64,000 nucleotides of DNA from Chionoecetes opilio. Taxonomy: Eukaryota; Arthropoda; Malacostraca; Decapoda; Majidae. The notes under the pieces were generated by a model. The model was not told the DNA's origin. It made no database searches and worked only from the letters and a program-made list of their open reading frames with translations. The stretch spans positions 62,001 through 126,000 of the forward strand of contig JACEEZ010020905.1 of NCBI GenBank assembly GCA_016584305.1. Direction: 5' to 3'. Below, piece after piece: positions 32,427-43,330 of the stretch. Position 1 is the stretch's first letter; every line of letters begins with the position of its first letter. The position numbers and the translations under genes are program-made.

Positions 32427-32788
32427 GGTAATTATGGAGGAGAGTTTCATTTTCGTTTTCAGAGACACCAACTACTTTTTCTTGACCTACAATAGGTGCT
32501 TGTTCTAATGGTGCTAGTTTTATTTTGCGCAAACCAAAAAAAAAATTGAAACCTAACCTAACCTTATGTTTTAACCTAACCTAACCTAACCTTACAGGTT
32601 TTAAAGAAACCTAACCTAACCTTACAGGTTTTAAAGAAACCTAACCTTAACCACAAAATATTATTATTTTTTTTTTTTATTATTGAGCGCAAGTAGAGTA
32701 GTAGTGTACAGTATACTGAGCCAAAAAAAAATTGAATTCGTGAGTAGTAAGGTCTGTAGCGTACGTGAAACTCTCCTCCATATTAACC
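32427..32788. mobile_element. 362-bp MITE with 8-bp target duplication
   Basis: Ends GGTAATTATGGAGGAGAGTT and, in reverse complement, GGTTAATATGGAGGAGAGTT. TACGAATC occurs directly at both sides (32,419-32,426, 32,789-32,796), and removing the element plus one duplicate restores a canonical minisatellite unit. An 8-bp duplication fits hAT or another 8-bp superfamily. Interior has A-runs and CCTAACC words, no coding frame. A truncated relative lies at 18,158. Confidence 0.85.
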
Positions 32789-32824
32789 TACGAATCTACT
32801 GGTGTACGAAACAACTTGTGTACG

Positions 32825-33249
32825 AACTGACTGGACGCCGACTATGGCCAGTGTAATAAATCCACAACTTTGCGCCAGCCTGGATTTTGGCGCCGCCGTA
32901 CCTTTACCGTAGATAACACTTTAGTCGCCAGCTGCCAAATATTACGAATTATAGCATCACTACCTAGCCCCGGAACACTTGTAATAACCCAAGTCACACA
33001 CACGGGCAATATAATGCAATATTTCTGTGTGGTAAATATTGCACCATTATTCCTCCCCAAACAAGCGGCCGCCTCCACCCGTCCTATTTCTTCCTCCATT
33101 ATCTCCCTTATTTCCCTCTTGCCGCCATTATCAACGCCATCAATGGATTCCCCGAGACAGCAGTAGTATTGGTGAACCATGCAATATACTCACGCCATTA
33201 TGATAAAGCAGATATTCAGGGATACACAACAGTAGGGAATTCCTGTTTA
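32825..33249 (+). repeat. Conserved tail, copy C (first part)
   Basis: Matches 20,479-20,930. Interrupted at 33,250 by a LINE and resumes at 34,941. Confidence 0.75.
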
Positions 33250-33254
33250 CAGAA

Positions 33255-34940
33255 TGATCTAGATCTTGATCTTGATTGGGAGTCACCCAGCAGATGCTGT
33301 CAGTGAAGCCTTTGGTCCGGCGTTCTCCCATACACGTAATCTGTTGGGAGAGAAGCAAAACTAGGGATTTCTTTTTCCCCTCCTTCCTCTCTCTGCATCA
33401 CATTCATACGGGGTCCCCCATCACTGAGGGGCCCCCTGCCTCTCATGCTCTCTCCTACGTGCTCTCCAAGAGTTCTCCAAGAATTCTTTTACACTCTCAA
33501 TCACACGACTGTCACTCCTCCACTCAGCACACAACCCCAGCAGGTACTCCATCTGCACTCTCCTGTCTCTCATCTCTCGCCATTCTTCCACTCCGACCTC
33601 TCCTACCACTACCTCCAACATCTGTGTTCTAGCATACTCATACCGTTCACATTCCAGCATCAAGTGCTCCACGGTTTCATCCACTCCTGTCACACACATC
33701 TCACACACCTTGCTGCCACCATTCTTCCATCTGTACATACGACTATTTACCTCCAGCGACTTTGTCCTGGCTCTGAAGAGTAGGTCCCCTCCATAGCCAC
33801 CATCATAGAACCTTTCATACCGTGGCTGGTCCTTTCTCCTGTACCATTCCAGTGTTGATTTCTCACTTATTCCCCTCAGCCATTCTTCTTTCCCTTTCTC
33901 TTCCACTCTCCTATTTATTTCCTTTTTGCATACAGCCATACTCCCATGTCTCATCACTCCTGTCACAAACATTCCCAGTCCACCTGTCCATCTTTCCACT
34001 TTTACTGAGTCTTTCATCCACTTCCCATACATATTCCAGTCCCAACCTTGCTTGCCCATTTGCTGTCATCCATTCGTTGCAGTCTAGCTCTGTACCTCAG
34101 TCCTGCCTTTGCTATCCTCTCTCTGAACGTGCTCCATCCCATGTCTCCTCTAATCGCTTCCACTGCCACATGCCTATTGGCTCCTAATGCTATTCTGCCT
34201 GCTTTGTTCTGTGTTACTTCCAATCTGTCCAACTCCTTCCTAGACCACACCATTGTTTCCAGGCCATACATAATGCTAGGGACTGCCACACCCTTCCATA
34301 GTCCTCTCACCACTTCATACTTGTTGGCCCGACATCTTGCCACACTGCCTAGCCTTCCAACCCACTGGTTGGCTCTAGCTATCCTCTCATGTTTAGTTTT
34401 CTCACAGCCTTTATCATCCAACCAAATACCCAGATACTTGTACTCTTTCGTTCTCTTTATTTCATTCCCACCCACCATCCAAATCCTGTCATCATCAGAG
34501 TCATCCCCATTCACCACCAACACTTGACTCTTCTCCTTACTGAGCCTAACGTTGAAGTCCCTTCCATACTCAGTCACAGCATTCAGCATCTCTTGTAGCT
34601 CATTGTGGTTTTCACTAAGGATCACCACATCATCTGCATACATCAGTACACTCAATACTTCATCTCCAATTTTCACACCCAGACCTGTACGCTTCACTCT
34701 CACTGCCATTTCCTCAACATATAATCCAAAAAGTAGAGGAGAAAGGACACACCCCTGTCTTACTCCTCTCTTACTATTCACCCATCCAGTCTCGAGGTCA
34801 CCCATACTGAACTTGGCCTGTGTGTTCTCATACATACTGCTTATTATTTTAACAACCTTCTCACTCATGCCAATCGTCTCCAATACCTTACATAGCATTC
34901 TCCTATCCACTCTGTCATACGCTTTCTCAATATTCTTTCT
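33255..34940 (-). mobile_element. 5'-truncated LINE inserted in the tail
   Basis: The element splits sequence that is continuous in copy A (CCTGTTTACAGAAGCAACG). CAGAA is repeated at both borders (33,250-33,254, 34,941-34,945). The 3' end, to the left, terminates in a simple ATCAAG-type tail. The 5' end begins inside the reverse transcriptase palm, typical of aborted reverse transcription. Confidence 0.85.
33421..34935 (-). pseudogene. LINE reverse transcriptase, palm to C-terminal zinc knuckle
   Basis: Starts at NIEKAYDRVDRRML, continues GVRQGCVLSPLLFGLY and the catalytic MYADDVVIL (YADD at 34,629-34,640), then KYLGIWLD (thumb region). A one-base frameshift near 34,045 moves the frame to 33,421-34,059, which ends with CEMCVTGVDETVEHLMLEC (C-x2-C-x8-H-x4-C). 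Endonuclease and fingers are missing. Clade uncertain, CR1/L2/RTE-like in layout with no RNase H. Catalytic motif intact but protein truncated. Confidence 0.85.
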
Positions 34941-35335
34941 CAGAAGCAACGTTTGGGATGTGATCTTGAGCTTGATAAAAATCCCAAGACTGACCTTCAA
35001 AAAATCCCAAGATAGACAAAAATATCCCAAGGTCATTATAATAGCATTGAAACTGGACCCTAAATACAGGACACATGCTTACCTTGAGAGACTACAGGAG
35101 AAAATACTTGAATAATCCTCAAAAAATCCCAAGATAGAGAAAAAATATCCCAAGGTCGTGATGAAATTCCCAAGATCTTGTAAAAAATCCCTAGAGAAAA
35201 AATATCCCAAGGTCATGATGAACTTCAATCCATGGTCAGGTCAATGATGGTCAATGATGATTGGGGAAATAGTTTGTTTATTGATAGAAGGAAGTGTAAT
35301 ATTTCTTGTTATCACTATTATGTTTGACAGATGAG
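34941..35335 (+). repeat. Conserved tail, copy C (second part) with ATCCCAAGATAG repeats
   Basis: Continues the tail after the LINE and matches 20,930-21,399 with fewer minisatellite units. Confidence 0.75.
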
Positions 35336-35540
35336 TTAACCCCTTGAGGCCCAGAACGTAATTGCCATTGTAATTTGTGTACCATTAGACGATTTTGAGT
35401 GACTATAAGCAATATTTTATAGCTATGTCATGTTTAGTCCACTAACTAGTGTGCTATATTGAGTGACTTTTCGTAATTTTATGGCTCGACAACGTTTTTT
35501 TTTTTAAAGCAAAGGAAAGATTTGGGCGTGAAGGGGTTCA
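35336..35540 (+). mobile_element. TTAA-type MITE, copy 4
   Basis: Duplicate of the copy at 21,400, including the TTCA right border, so the border mutation predates the segmental duplication. Confidence 0.78.
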
Positions 35541-36090
35541 ATCAATTTCCCATCAATATTACCATTATTCCAATTTTCTTATCAAACAGAACACCCCATC
35601 AATTTCCCATCAAACAAAATACCCCATCAAACTAAACACCCATCAAAATTAACATCCCATCAATTTCCCATCAAACAAAATACCCCATCAATTTTTCCCA
35701 TCAAACTAAACACTCATCAAAATTAACACCCCATCAATTTCCCATCAAAATTAACACCCTATCAATTTCCTATCAAACTAAACACCTCATCAATTTTTCC
35801 CATCAAAATTAACACCCTATCAATTTCCCATCAAACTAGACACCTCATCAATTTTTCCCATCAAAATCAACCCCCCCATCAATTTCCCATCAAACAAAAT
35901 ACCCCATCAATTTTTCCCATCAAACTAAACACCCATCAAAATGAACACCCCACCAATTTCCCATCAAAATGAACACCCCATCAATTTCCCATCAAACTTA
36001 ACACCCCATCAATTTCTCATCAAACTAAACACCCCATCAATTTCCCATCAAACTAAACACCCCATCAATTTTTCCCATCAATTTTTACCA
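35541..36090 (+). repeat. Expanded CAATTTCCCATCAAAC minisatellite
   Basis: More than 20 drifting units such as CCCATCAATTTCCCATCAAA with ACACCCCAT/AATACCCCAT spacers. The corresponding site at 21,617 holds only a few. Confidence 0.9.
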
Positions 36091-36289
36091 TCAAACTATA
36101 AAAATAATAAATAAAAATGAATAAAAAAACCCACCCATCAAATAATATTAACTTATTAAATGTTGCCAATGATTGATGTTATGAGATGGTACTGTTGATG
36201 ACTACTCACTCACTCACTCACTCACGACTCGTGCATTGATACACTTTCAATGCAATGTTGTGCGATGATTATATGATTCAGGATTTCTC

Positions 36290-37368
36290 TTAACCCCTTC
36301 ACGCCCAGATCTTTCCTTGGCTATATAGAATCATCTGTTAGCTATACAATTACGAAAAGTCACTTAATATACCAAATTAGCTAGTGGACAAGGATACTAA
36401 ACAGGTCATAGCTATAAAATATTGCTTAGTCACTAAAATCGGTTAATGGTGTAATGCGAGAACATGGGTTGATCCTGTGACTCATGATGGACGAAAAGTT
36501 TACATTGAGTGGTGAGAGTAAAGTAATATATATATAGCTAGTAATTAAATGCTCACAACTTTCCTTCACTCCTCAGTCCTTAATCAGTTAGATACAGGTT
36601 CCGACAATATTTTATACCCGCGGTCGCTAGCGACGTCACGGCAAGAAGGCGAGGTAAGGAAAAATACACGAGCTCGCTCTCTCTGGCCAGCCCTTGTCGC
36701 GAACACACCCTCGGAGAGTCGTGTCTTACAACCCTTTTAGAAGGTAGGTGTGGGGCGGTGTACTTATAAGGATGTATAGGGCATTGATTAGTTATGTGTT
36801 GGACATTATATATTCATTGGATTATGTGTATTCAGGGTCTGGAGCTGAGCCGAGTTGAGCTGAGTGGGTGGTTTAACCCCTGAGGGACCCACGTGTGTGC
36901 TGATGGTGGTTGGGTGTTGCTGAGCTGTGCTGAGTGGATGACCCGCTGATACACCAGTGTATACAGCTAAGGCCATGATTCATCGCGAGTGTGTGTGTAG
37001 ATAGGTACATTACCTAGTGACGGTGGTCAGGAACTTTTGGGATTATGTTAAGCCCGAGTGAGAATTGAGTCGTTTCAGGTATTATTATTGTTCAGTGATT
37101 TTTGGTGAAACCTTAGAGTGGGGATGTGAATACTGGTATCAACACAGTGATAATATACAGACACCCTGGTAACGAGTCGTTTATTAAGTCCCAATTATAC
37201 TCACATATTCTCTAAATCTTTAATTTTTTTTCCCACTTATTGTGGGTGGTGGCAGCATAATCGGCAGGTTTGTGGAGCCCTTCAAGATAACATCTAGCTA
37301 TAAGGGGGGGGCGCTACAATAGTATCTATATTACAATGGAAATTACGTTCTGGGCCTCAAGGGGTTAA
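36290..37368 (-). mobile_element. TTAA-type MITE, copy 5, split by an insertion
   Basis: 36,290-36,449 and 37,319-37,368 are the two pieces of a MITE identical in layout to 21,888-22,095. TTAA borders intact. Confidence 0.8.
36450..37318 (+). mobile_element. LTR-like insertion, 869 bp
   Basis: Starts TGTAATGCGAG and ends GGGCGCTACA, giving TG...CA termini with short inverted TGTA/TACA, inside a MITE whose empty copy is at 21,888. Contains a CGACGTCAC motif, TATA-like TTATAAGGATG and, near its right end, TGGTGGCAGCATAATCGG, which resembles an LTR-retrotransposon primer-binding region. No pol frame. Target duplication not clear (AATGG against AATAG). Best read as a solo or truncated LTR. Confidence 0.5.
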
Positions 37369-37489
37369 TACAAGGTTTGAAGTTTGAAAGTTTGAGTTGT
37401 TTGTTCATCGTTGTTTTGCTGTGAAAGTTTATAAAGTTCCGTCCATACCAGGACACTTTGTTTGCCAAAAGTTTGCACACAATGTTTGG

Positions 37490-37761
37490 TGTCCAGACTT
37501 GCGCTGTTCCAGTTCCTTCCCTCACTTGTCCTGCCGCTGTGTCCCATTGCCCCCGTTTCTCAAACTTGCCAGCCTCCGACTACTACCCTTCCTTTAAATC
37601 TTTCCTTTCCCACCGCTGGCAATCCTCCTGGACCACTTTGTCAATAAACTTCGCCTGATCAAATCCTTACCACACTAATAAACGTTGGGAGACTGCTCTC
37701 GCACGCTTACGCATAGGCCATACCAACCTCACACACTCCTACCTCATGTCACGCTCCTCCC
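37490..37761 (+). pseudogene. 3' part of Jockey/I-group LINE, duplicate, truncated
   Basis: Duplicate of 22,225-22,490 (same SFKSFLSHRWQSSWTTLSIN region), ending at CACGCTCCTCCCC, where it joins zinc-finger flank sequence. Confidence 0.7.
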
Positions 37762-38132
37762 CAAACAGCCTTGACTTACGCTATAGATGGGGTAACGGAG
37801 GGGGGGGGGGGTCCAGCCAGGCCAGTAGGTTGTTACGCCACTTTAGGTTTATTCCTATATTTCCATCACTTACAGGGCAGGCTGTAAATAGGGATTTGTC
37901 CCGGGATTAGACCACATTATGGATTATTCCAGATGAACACCGAATTTCCTTTGGTGGACGCAACTGTTTTTTTTTCTGGTGAGTTTTGACGTTTTGAATA
38001 AATATGTTAACCGTTTCTGTCGCAATTTTTTTTTTCCAGTAAAGGTTAGGTTTTTTATATTTTTTATAGTAAGGTAAAGGTTCGGTTAGGTTCAATTATT
38101 TGTATTTTTTTTCATTTCCGGAAAAAAACCAA

Positions 38133-38163
<31 letters not shown>

Positions 38164-38180
38164 GGTAAAGCTATCTATAG
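37762..38180. repeat. Fragment of zinc-finger upstream flank and (AAC)n
   Basis: 37,762-37,940 matches 15,890-16,065 (AACAGCCTTGACTTACGCTA). Then a segment related to 46,610-46,690, and (AAC)n at 38,137-38,163. No gene. Confidence 0.6.
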
Positions 38181-39307
38181 TCACACCGAAACCGGAGCTC
38201 CGCGATTATACCTGGAGAACCCCGGAATGGTTCGGAGCAAAATTTGGCTCATTCCGGGAAGTTTTTGTGTCGACGGTCACAAAAATGACTGTGGAACGAT
38301 GGTCAAGCCGGAGTGACCCGGAGCCGCCACGGAGGAGCTACGGAGTGGCCGGGAGTAGACCGCTGGAGAACAGGAGTGGCCGGGAGTAGACCGCTGGAGA
38401 ACAGGTGGCCGGGAGTAGACCGCTGGAGAACAGGATGGCCGGGAGTAGACCGCTGGGAGAACAGGAGTGGCCGGGAGTAGACCGCTGGAGAACAGGAGTG
38501 GCCAGGAGTAGACCGCTGGAGAACAGGAGTGGCCGGGAGTAGACCGCTGGAGAACAGGAGTGGCCGGGAGTAGACCGCTGGAGAACAGGAGTGGCCAGGA
38601 GTAGACCGCTGGAGAACAGGAGTGGCCAGGAGTAGACCGCTGGAGAACAGGAGTGGCCAGGAGTAGACCGCTGGAGAACAGGAGTGGCCAGGAGTAGACC
38701 GCTGGAGAACAGGAGTGGCCAGGAGTAGACCGGTGGAGAACAGGAGTGGCCGGGAGTAGACCGCTGGAGAACAGGAGTGGCCGGGAGTAGACCGCTGGAG
38801 AATAGGAGTGGCCAGGAGTAGACCGCTGGAGAACAGGAGTGGCCAGGAGTAGACCGCTGGAGAACAGGAGTGGCCGGGAGTAGACCGCTGGAGAATAGGA
38901 GTGGCCAGGAGTAGACCGCTGGAGAACAGGAGTAAGCCGGAGAAAACCAGGAGTAGATACGGAGCAACCCGGAGCTGGCCCAGAGTACATTTTTATTAAC
39001 CGGAGTGAACCGGAACAAACCGGAGCCAACCCGGTGTAGATACGGAGTAGACCGGAGGGTATAAATGACCCCGAATGATCGATGAACCCGGAGTTTACCG
39101 GAGAGCCACGGAGGTTTTAAACATTTTAAAATGTCCGGTTCTACTTCCGGACTTACCCGGAGTAATCCGGAACAGCCCAGAGTGACATCGAGTAAACCGG
39201 AGTAGATACAGACATACCCGGAACAAAACCGGAGTGACCCGAAGAAATCTGATTTTTGCTCCGGGGAGCTCCGGGGAGCTCCGGGGAGCTCCGGTTCTTC
39301 GGTGTGA
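38181..39307. mobile_element. TIR element largely filled by a minisatellite
   Basis: Ends TCACACCGAAACCGGAGCTC and, in reverse complement, TCACACCGAAGAACCGGAGC. The interior is built from CCGGAG-containing words and a 31-base tandem array. No clear target duplication and no transposase. Confidence 0.6.
38335..38935 (+). repeat. 31-bp minisatellite, about 19 copies
   Basis: Unit AGTGGCCGGGAGTAGACCGC followed by TGGAGAACAGG; a GGG/AGG variant position alternates along the array. The 31-base period is not a multiple of three, yet stop-free frames exist, so the long frames here are by-products. Confidence 0.95.
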
Positions 39308-39339
39308 CCTAGGCTTTAACAGATCAATGGACCCTACCC

Positions 39340-39905
39340 ATAACTACGTCACGGTTTGTTTACATCGGTGCATTGTGGGGATAAGGCGGGTCGCCGCGGT
39401 TGGACCTACGAAGGGAAAACTACGGCGATGGAAGAATTTAGAGTTATTTTGCGCGAAATTGATATTCCAGGTGCTATATTACTGTGCTCTGTTCTCGCTG
39501 ACAACACTATAGAGAAGCCCTGAGGTAATGGCTGATGTGCAGAGGCTTCTAAACCAAGAAAACAGAGTCATAACAGAGCCTCGTCAAAAGGTAAGCAACT
39601 GGTAGGTACGTAATGTGTCCCTACCACTTGCTTACTTCTTAATGAGACTCTGCTGTGACTGTTTTCCTTGTTTAGGAGCCTTTGCACATCAACCATCACC
39701 TCAGGTCTTCTCTATGTTGTCAGCGAGCACGGAAATATAGCACCTGGAATATCAATTTCCCCCAAAACAACTCTAAATTTTTTCATCGTCGTAGTCTACT
39801 CTTTGTAGGTTGTACATATTCATGGTTATGATAGTATTAAAATACCTTATTAATTGAGTTCTTTTTGTTGTCTTTCCTCATAATAAGTAGTGGTACATCG
39901 TGGTT
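39340..39905. repeat. Inverted-repeat arm containing its own hairpin (left)
   Basis: 39,424-39,790 folds on itself: AATTTAGAGTTATTTTGCGC ... is mirrored by ... AACAACTCTAAATTTTTTCA with arms of about 180 bases meeting near 39,607. The whole block is repeated in reverse at 41,268-41,860. Confidence 0.85.
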
Positions 39906-40445
39906 TAAGTGTTACTTGACGACCCAATGAATACTCTTGAGTCTATACCAACATCACCAACCTTTGCTTTGATTTATCTTATTACTCCATCCATAAACAA
40001 GTTGCATAACCACGGTGACATTACCCACCCTTGCCTCATGGTACCTGGTACTCTCGGCTACCGATATTTTTATCCCTACACAAATCGGGAAAACTCGCCG
40101 ACGGTAATGGTTAGGTTAGATTTGGCTTTGATTTATCTTATTACTCCATCCATAAACAAGTTGCATAACCCACGGTGACATAACCCATCCTTGCCTGAAG
40201 TTGCCTCATGGTACCTGGTACTCTCGTCTACCGAAATGCTCGTCCCTACACAAATCTGAAAAACTCGCTGATGGTAATGGTTAAGTTATGTTACCGTTAG
40301 GTTAGGTAAAGGTCAGTTAGGTTAGGTATTCATAATCACAGGTAAAAGCTTATTAGTTATACATACACACGCCACTCCATACACACTCTTTAACCCTTCA
40401 ATACATCCCACATTCCCTCCCAGTCTACTCTGTCATAGGCTTGGG
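39906..40445 (-). pseudogene. LINE reverse transcriptase fragments
   Basis: Minus-strand pieces QAYDRVDWEGMWDVLKG (about 40,390-40,440) and RQGWVMSPWLCNLFMDGVIR (about 39,985-40,050) are two consecutive RT blocks. The second is partly repeated at 40,108-40,225 as a tandem duplication. Stops and deletions throughout. Distinct from the LINE at 33,255. Confidence 0.65.
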
Positions 40446-40552
40446 TATAAGTCCAGACGAACACCTCACTCACTTTGGTGGACGAAACCATTTTTTTCTG
40501 GTGTGTTTTTATGTGTTTTGAATTAATCTGCCAACCGTTTCTGTCATCATAT

Positions 40553-40882
40553 GACCACAGAGGTCATAGCTGGAGCTCCGTCCATTACAACTCTACACAG
40601 CTTCTCCCATATAAGTCCCATCTTCTCTAATGCATCTGATACAGCTTCAATAATGTCCTGACCTGTTGTTGTGCCCTTTAGACTCCTGAGATCAAGCAGC
40701 TCCTCTGTGATGCAAAAATGATCAACAACTCCACGCAGAAAAATTAACAGCTGTGCGGTGACTGTGGCGTCTGTACTCTCATCACATGCAATCGAGTAAA
40801 AATCAAAAGCACAAGCTTGATCTGACAGTTGATGTTTTAAGTCAATGGTCAATTGGTCGATTTCGGATCTCAGGGCATACAC
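40553..40882 (-). pseudogene. hAT transposase fragment
   Basis: About 110 residues: ACAFDFYSIACDESTDATVT with the acidic DEST motif, ITEELLDLRSLKGTTTGQDI, and CRVVMDGAPAMTS. These are the conserved blocks of hAT transposases of the GTF2IRD2/ZBED type. N-terminal BED finger and C-terminal dimerisation region are absent. Confidence 0.8.
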
Positions 40883-41048
40883 CCCTGTGACAAGTCTTCG
40901 GTTCGCCGAACAACTGTGTTTCTGGACATGCTCACGCTGCTGAATTCATGCACTTTTTCCGGGCACATTATTCAAGCTTGCCACTCCTCACCTCCACCTG
41001 TTATCTTGTTTAACTCTTCCCGCCACGCCAAAAGGAATAATTTTAGCG

Positions 41049-41082
<34 letters not shown>

Positions 41083-41237
41083 GTGACACCCCACACACAC
41101 ACCCTCGGCCCCTGTAACAAACAATTAATTTTGGGACATAAAATTATTTCATTACATTTTTTTTAATTTACTGCGGGCCAATTAAAAATGGACAGCGGGC
41201 CGCAATTGGCCCGCGGGCCGTAGTTTGGACACCCCTG
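40883..41237 (-). mobile_element. hAT element terminal region
   Basis: Right border reads GTTTGGACACCCCTG, the inverse of the CAGGGGTGTCCAAAC terminus of Charlie-like hAT elements, preceded by GCGGGCC-rich subterminal sequence. Contains CT/CA microsatellites (41,048-41,084). The left terminus was not found. Confidence 0.7.
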
Positions 41238-41267
41238 GTATAGACTCAAGAGTATTCATTGGCTCGT

Positions 41268-41860
41268 CAAGTAACACTTAAGCCATGATGTACCACTACT
41301 TATTATGAGGAAAGACAACAAAAGGAACTCAATTAATAAGGTATTTTAATACTATCATAACCATGAATATGTACAACCTACAAAGAGAAGACTACGACGA
41401 TGAAAATTTTTTGAGTTGTTTTGGGCGAAATTGATATTCCAGGTGCTATATTTCTGTGCTCGCTGACAACATAGAGAAGACCTGAGGTGATAGTTGATGT
41501 GCAAAGGCTTCTAAACCAGGAAAACAGTCACAGCAGAGTCTCATTAAGAAGTAAGCAAGTGGTAGGACACATTACGTACCTACCAGTTGTTTTACCTTTT
41601 GACGAGGCTCTGTTATGACTCTGTTTTTTTGGGTTTTTAGAAGCCTCTGCACATCAGCCATTACTCAGGGCTTCTCTATAGTGTTGTCAGCGAGAACAGA
41701 GCACAGTAATATAGCACCTGGAATATCTTTTTCGTGCAAAATAACTCTAAATTCTTCCATCCCCCAGGGTTTTTTCCCTTCGTGGGCCCCAACCGCGGCG
41801 ACCCCGCTTTAGCCCCACAATGCACCGATGTAAACAAACCGTGATGTGTTATGTCTGGGG
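41268..41860. repeat. Inverted-repeat arm containing its own hairpin (right)
   Basis: Reverse complement of 39,340-39,905, again internally palindromic around about 41,575. A short LINE piece (41,238-41,270) belongs to the arm. Confidence 0.85.
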
Positions 41861-41992
41861 CCCATTCACAACACATCAAAACTCACCAGAAAAAAATAGT
41901 TTGGGTCCCCAAAGGAAGTTCGGTGTTCATCTGGAAAGTTACCCACATTTTTTTGGAGGCTAACATAAATGAGTGTCGTTGTGTCCGCCCCC

Positions 41993-43330
41993 CAAAAACC
42001 CCGGTTGTCGCCCAGCTCCCCGAGGTTGCTGGGTTGTCGTCCAGCTCCCCGAGGTTGCGGGGTTGTCGTCCAGCCCCCCGAGGTTGCTGGGTGTCGTCCA
42101 GCTCCCCGGGGTTTTGGGGGTTGTGTCGTCCCAGCTCCCGAGGTTGCTGGGTTGTCGTCCAGTCCCCGAGGTTGCTGGGTTGTCATCCAGCTCCCGAGGT
42201 TGTGGGTTGCCCGTCCAGCTCCCCGAGGTTTGCTGGGTTGTCGCCCAGCCCCCCGAGGTTGCTGGGTTTTTCGCCCAGCTCCCCGAGGTTGCTGGGTTGT
42301 CGCCCAGCTCCCCGAGGTTGCTGGGTTGTCGTCCAGCTCCCCGAGGTTGCTGGGTTGTCGCCCGCCCCCCGAGGTTGCTGGGTTGTCCCCCAGCTCCCCG
42401 AGTTGCTGGGTTTTGTCCCCCAGCTCCCCGGGGTTTTGCTGGGTTGTCGTCCAGCTCCCCGGGGTTTTGCTGGGTTGTCGCCAGCTCCCGAGGTTGCTGG
42501 GTTGTCGTCCAGCCCCCCGAGGTTGCTGGGTTGTCGCCCAGCTCCCCGAGGTTGCTGGGTTGTCGTCCAGCTCCCCGAGGTTGCTGGGTTTGTCGCCCAG
42601 CTCCCCGGGGTTGCTGGGTTGTCGTCCACTCCCGAGGTTGCTGGGTGTCGCCAGTCCCCGAGGTTGCGGGGTTTTGTCGTCCAGCTCCCCGAGGTTGCTG
42701 GGTTGTCGTCCAGCTCCCCGAGGTTGCTGGGTTGTCGTCCAGCTCCCCGGGGTTTTGCTGGGTTGTCGTCCAGCTCCCCGAGGTTGCGGGTTGTCGCCCA
42801 GCTCCCCGAGGTTGCTGGGTTGTCGTCCGCTCCCCGAGGTTGCTGGGTTGTCGTCCAGCTCCCCGAGGTTGCTGGGTTTGTCGCCCAGCTCCCCGAGGTT
42901 TTGCTGGGTTGTCGCCCCGCTCCCCGAGGTTGCTGGGTTGTCGTCCAGCTCCCCGAGGTTGCTGGGTTGTCGTCCAGCTCCCCGAGGTTGCTGGGTTGTC
43001 GTCCAGCTCCCCGAGGTTGCTGGGTTGTCGCCCAGCTCCCCGAGGTTGCGGGGTTTTGTCGCCCAGCTCCCCGAGGTTGCGGGGTTTTGTCATCCAGCTC
43101 CCCGAGGTTGCTGGGTTGCCCGCCCAGCTCCCCGGGGTTGCTGGGTTGTCGTCCAGCTCCCCGAGGTTGCTGGGTTGTCGCCCAGCTCCCCGAGGTTGCT
43201 GGGTTGTCGCCCAGCTCCCCGAGGTTGCTGGGTTGTCCCCCAGCCCCCCGAGGTTGCTGGGTTGTCGCCTAGCTCCCCGGGGTTTTGCTGGGTTGTCCCC
43301 CAAAGCTCCCCGAGGTTGCTGGGTTGAGGG
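41993..43330 (+). repeat. 29-bp minisatellite, about 46 copies
   Basis: Unit GTTGCTGGGTTGTCGTCCAG followed by CTCCCCGAG, with frequent one- or two-base indels and C/T variants (CGTCCAG/CGCCCAG). Very long stop-free frames occur in all three plus frames and on the minus strand because the unit has no stops; not coding. Confidence 0.95.

Noticed and set aside
30290..32430. CRISPR-like array of short repeats
   Set aside because: Units are adjacent without unique spacers and the genome is eukaryotic.
19729..32508. Frames of 100-250 codons with VYESTGVRNNFL-like repeats
   Set aside because: Products of the 20/16-base TACGAA minisatellite, open in multiple frames and both strands.
38277..39029. 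226- and 250-codon Ser/Pro-rich frames
   Set aside because: 31-bp tandem repeat read in shifting frames; no start context or non-repeat domain.
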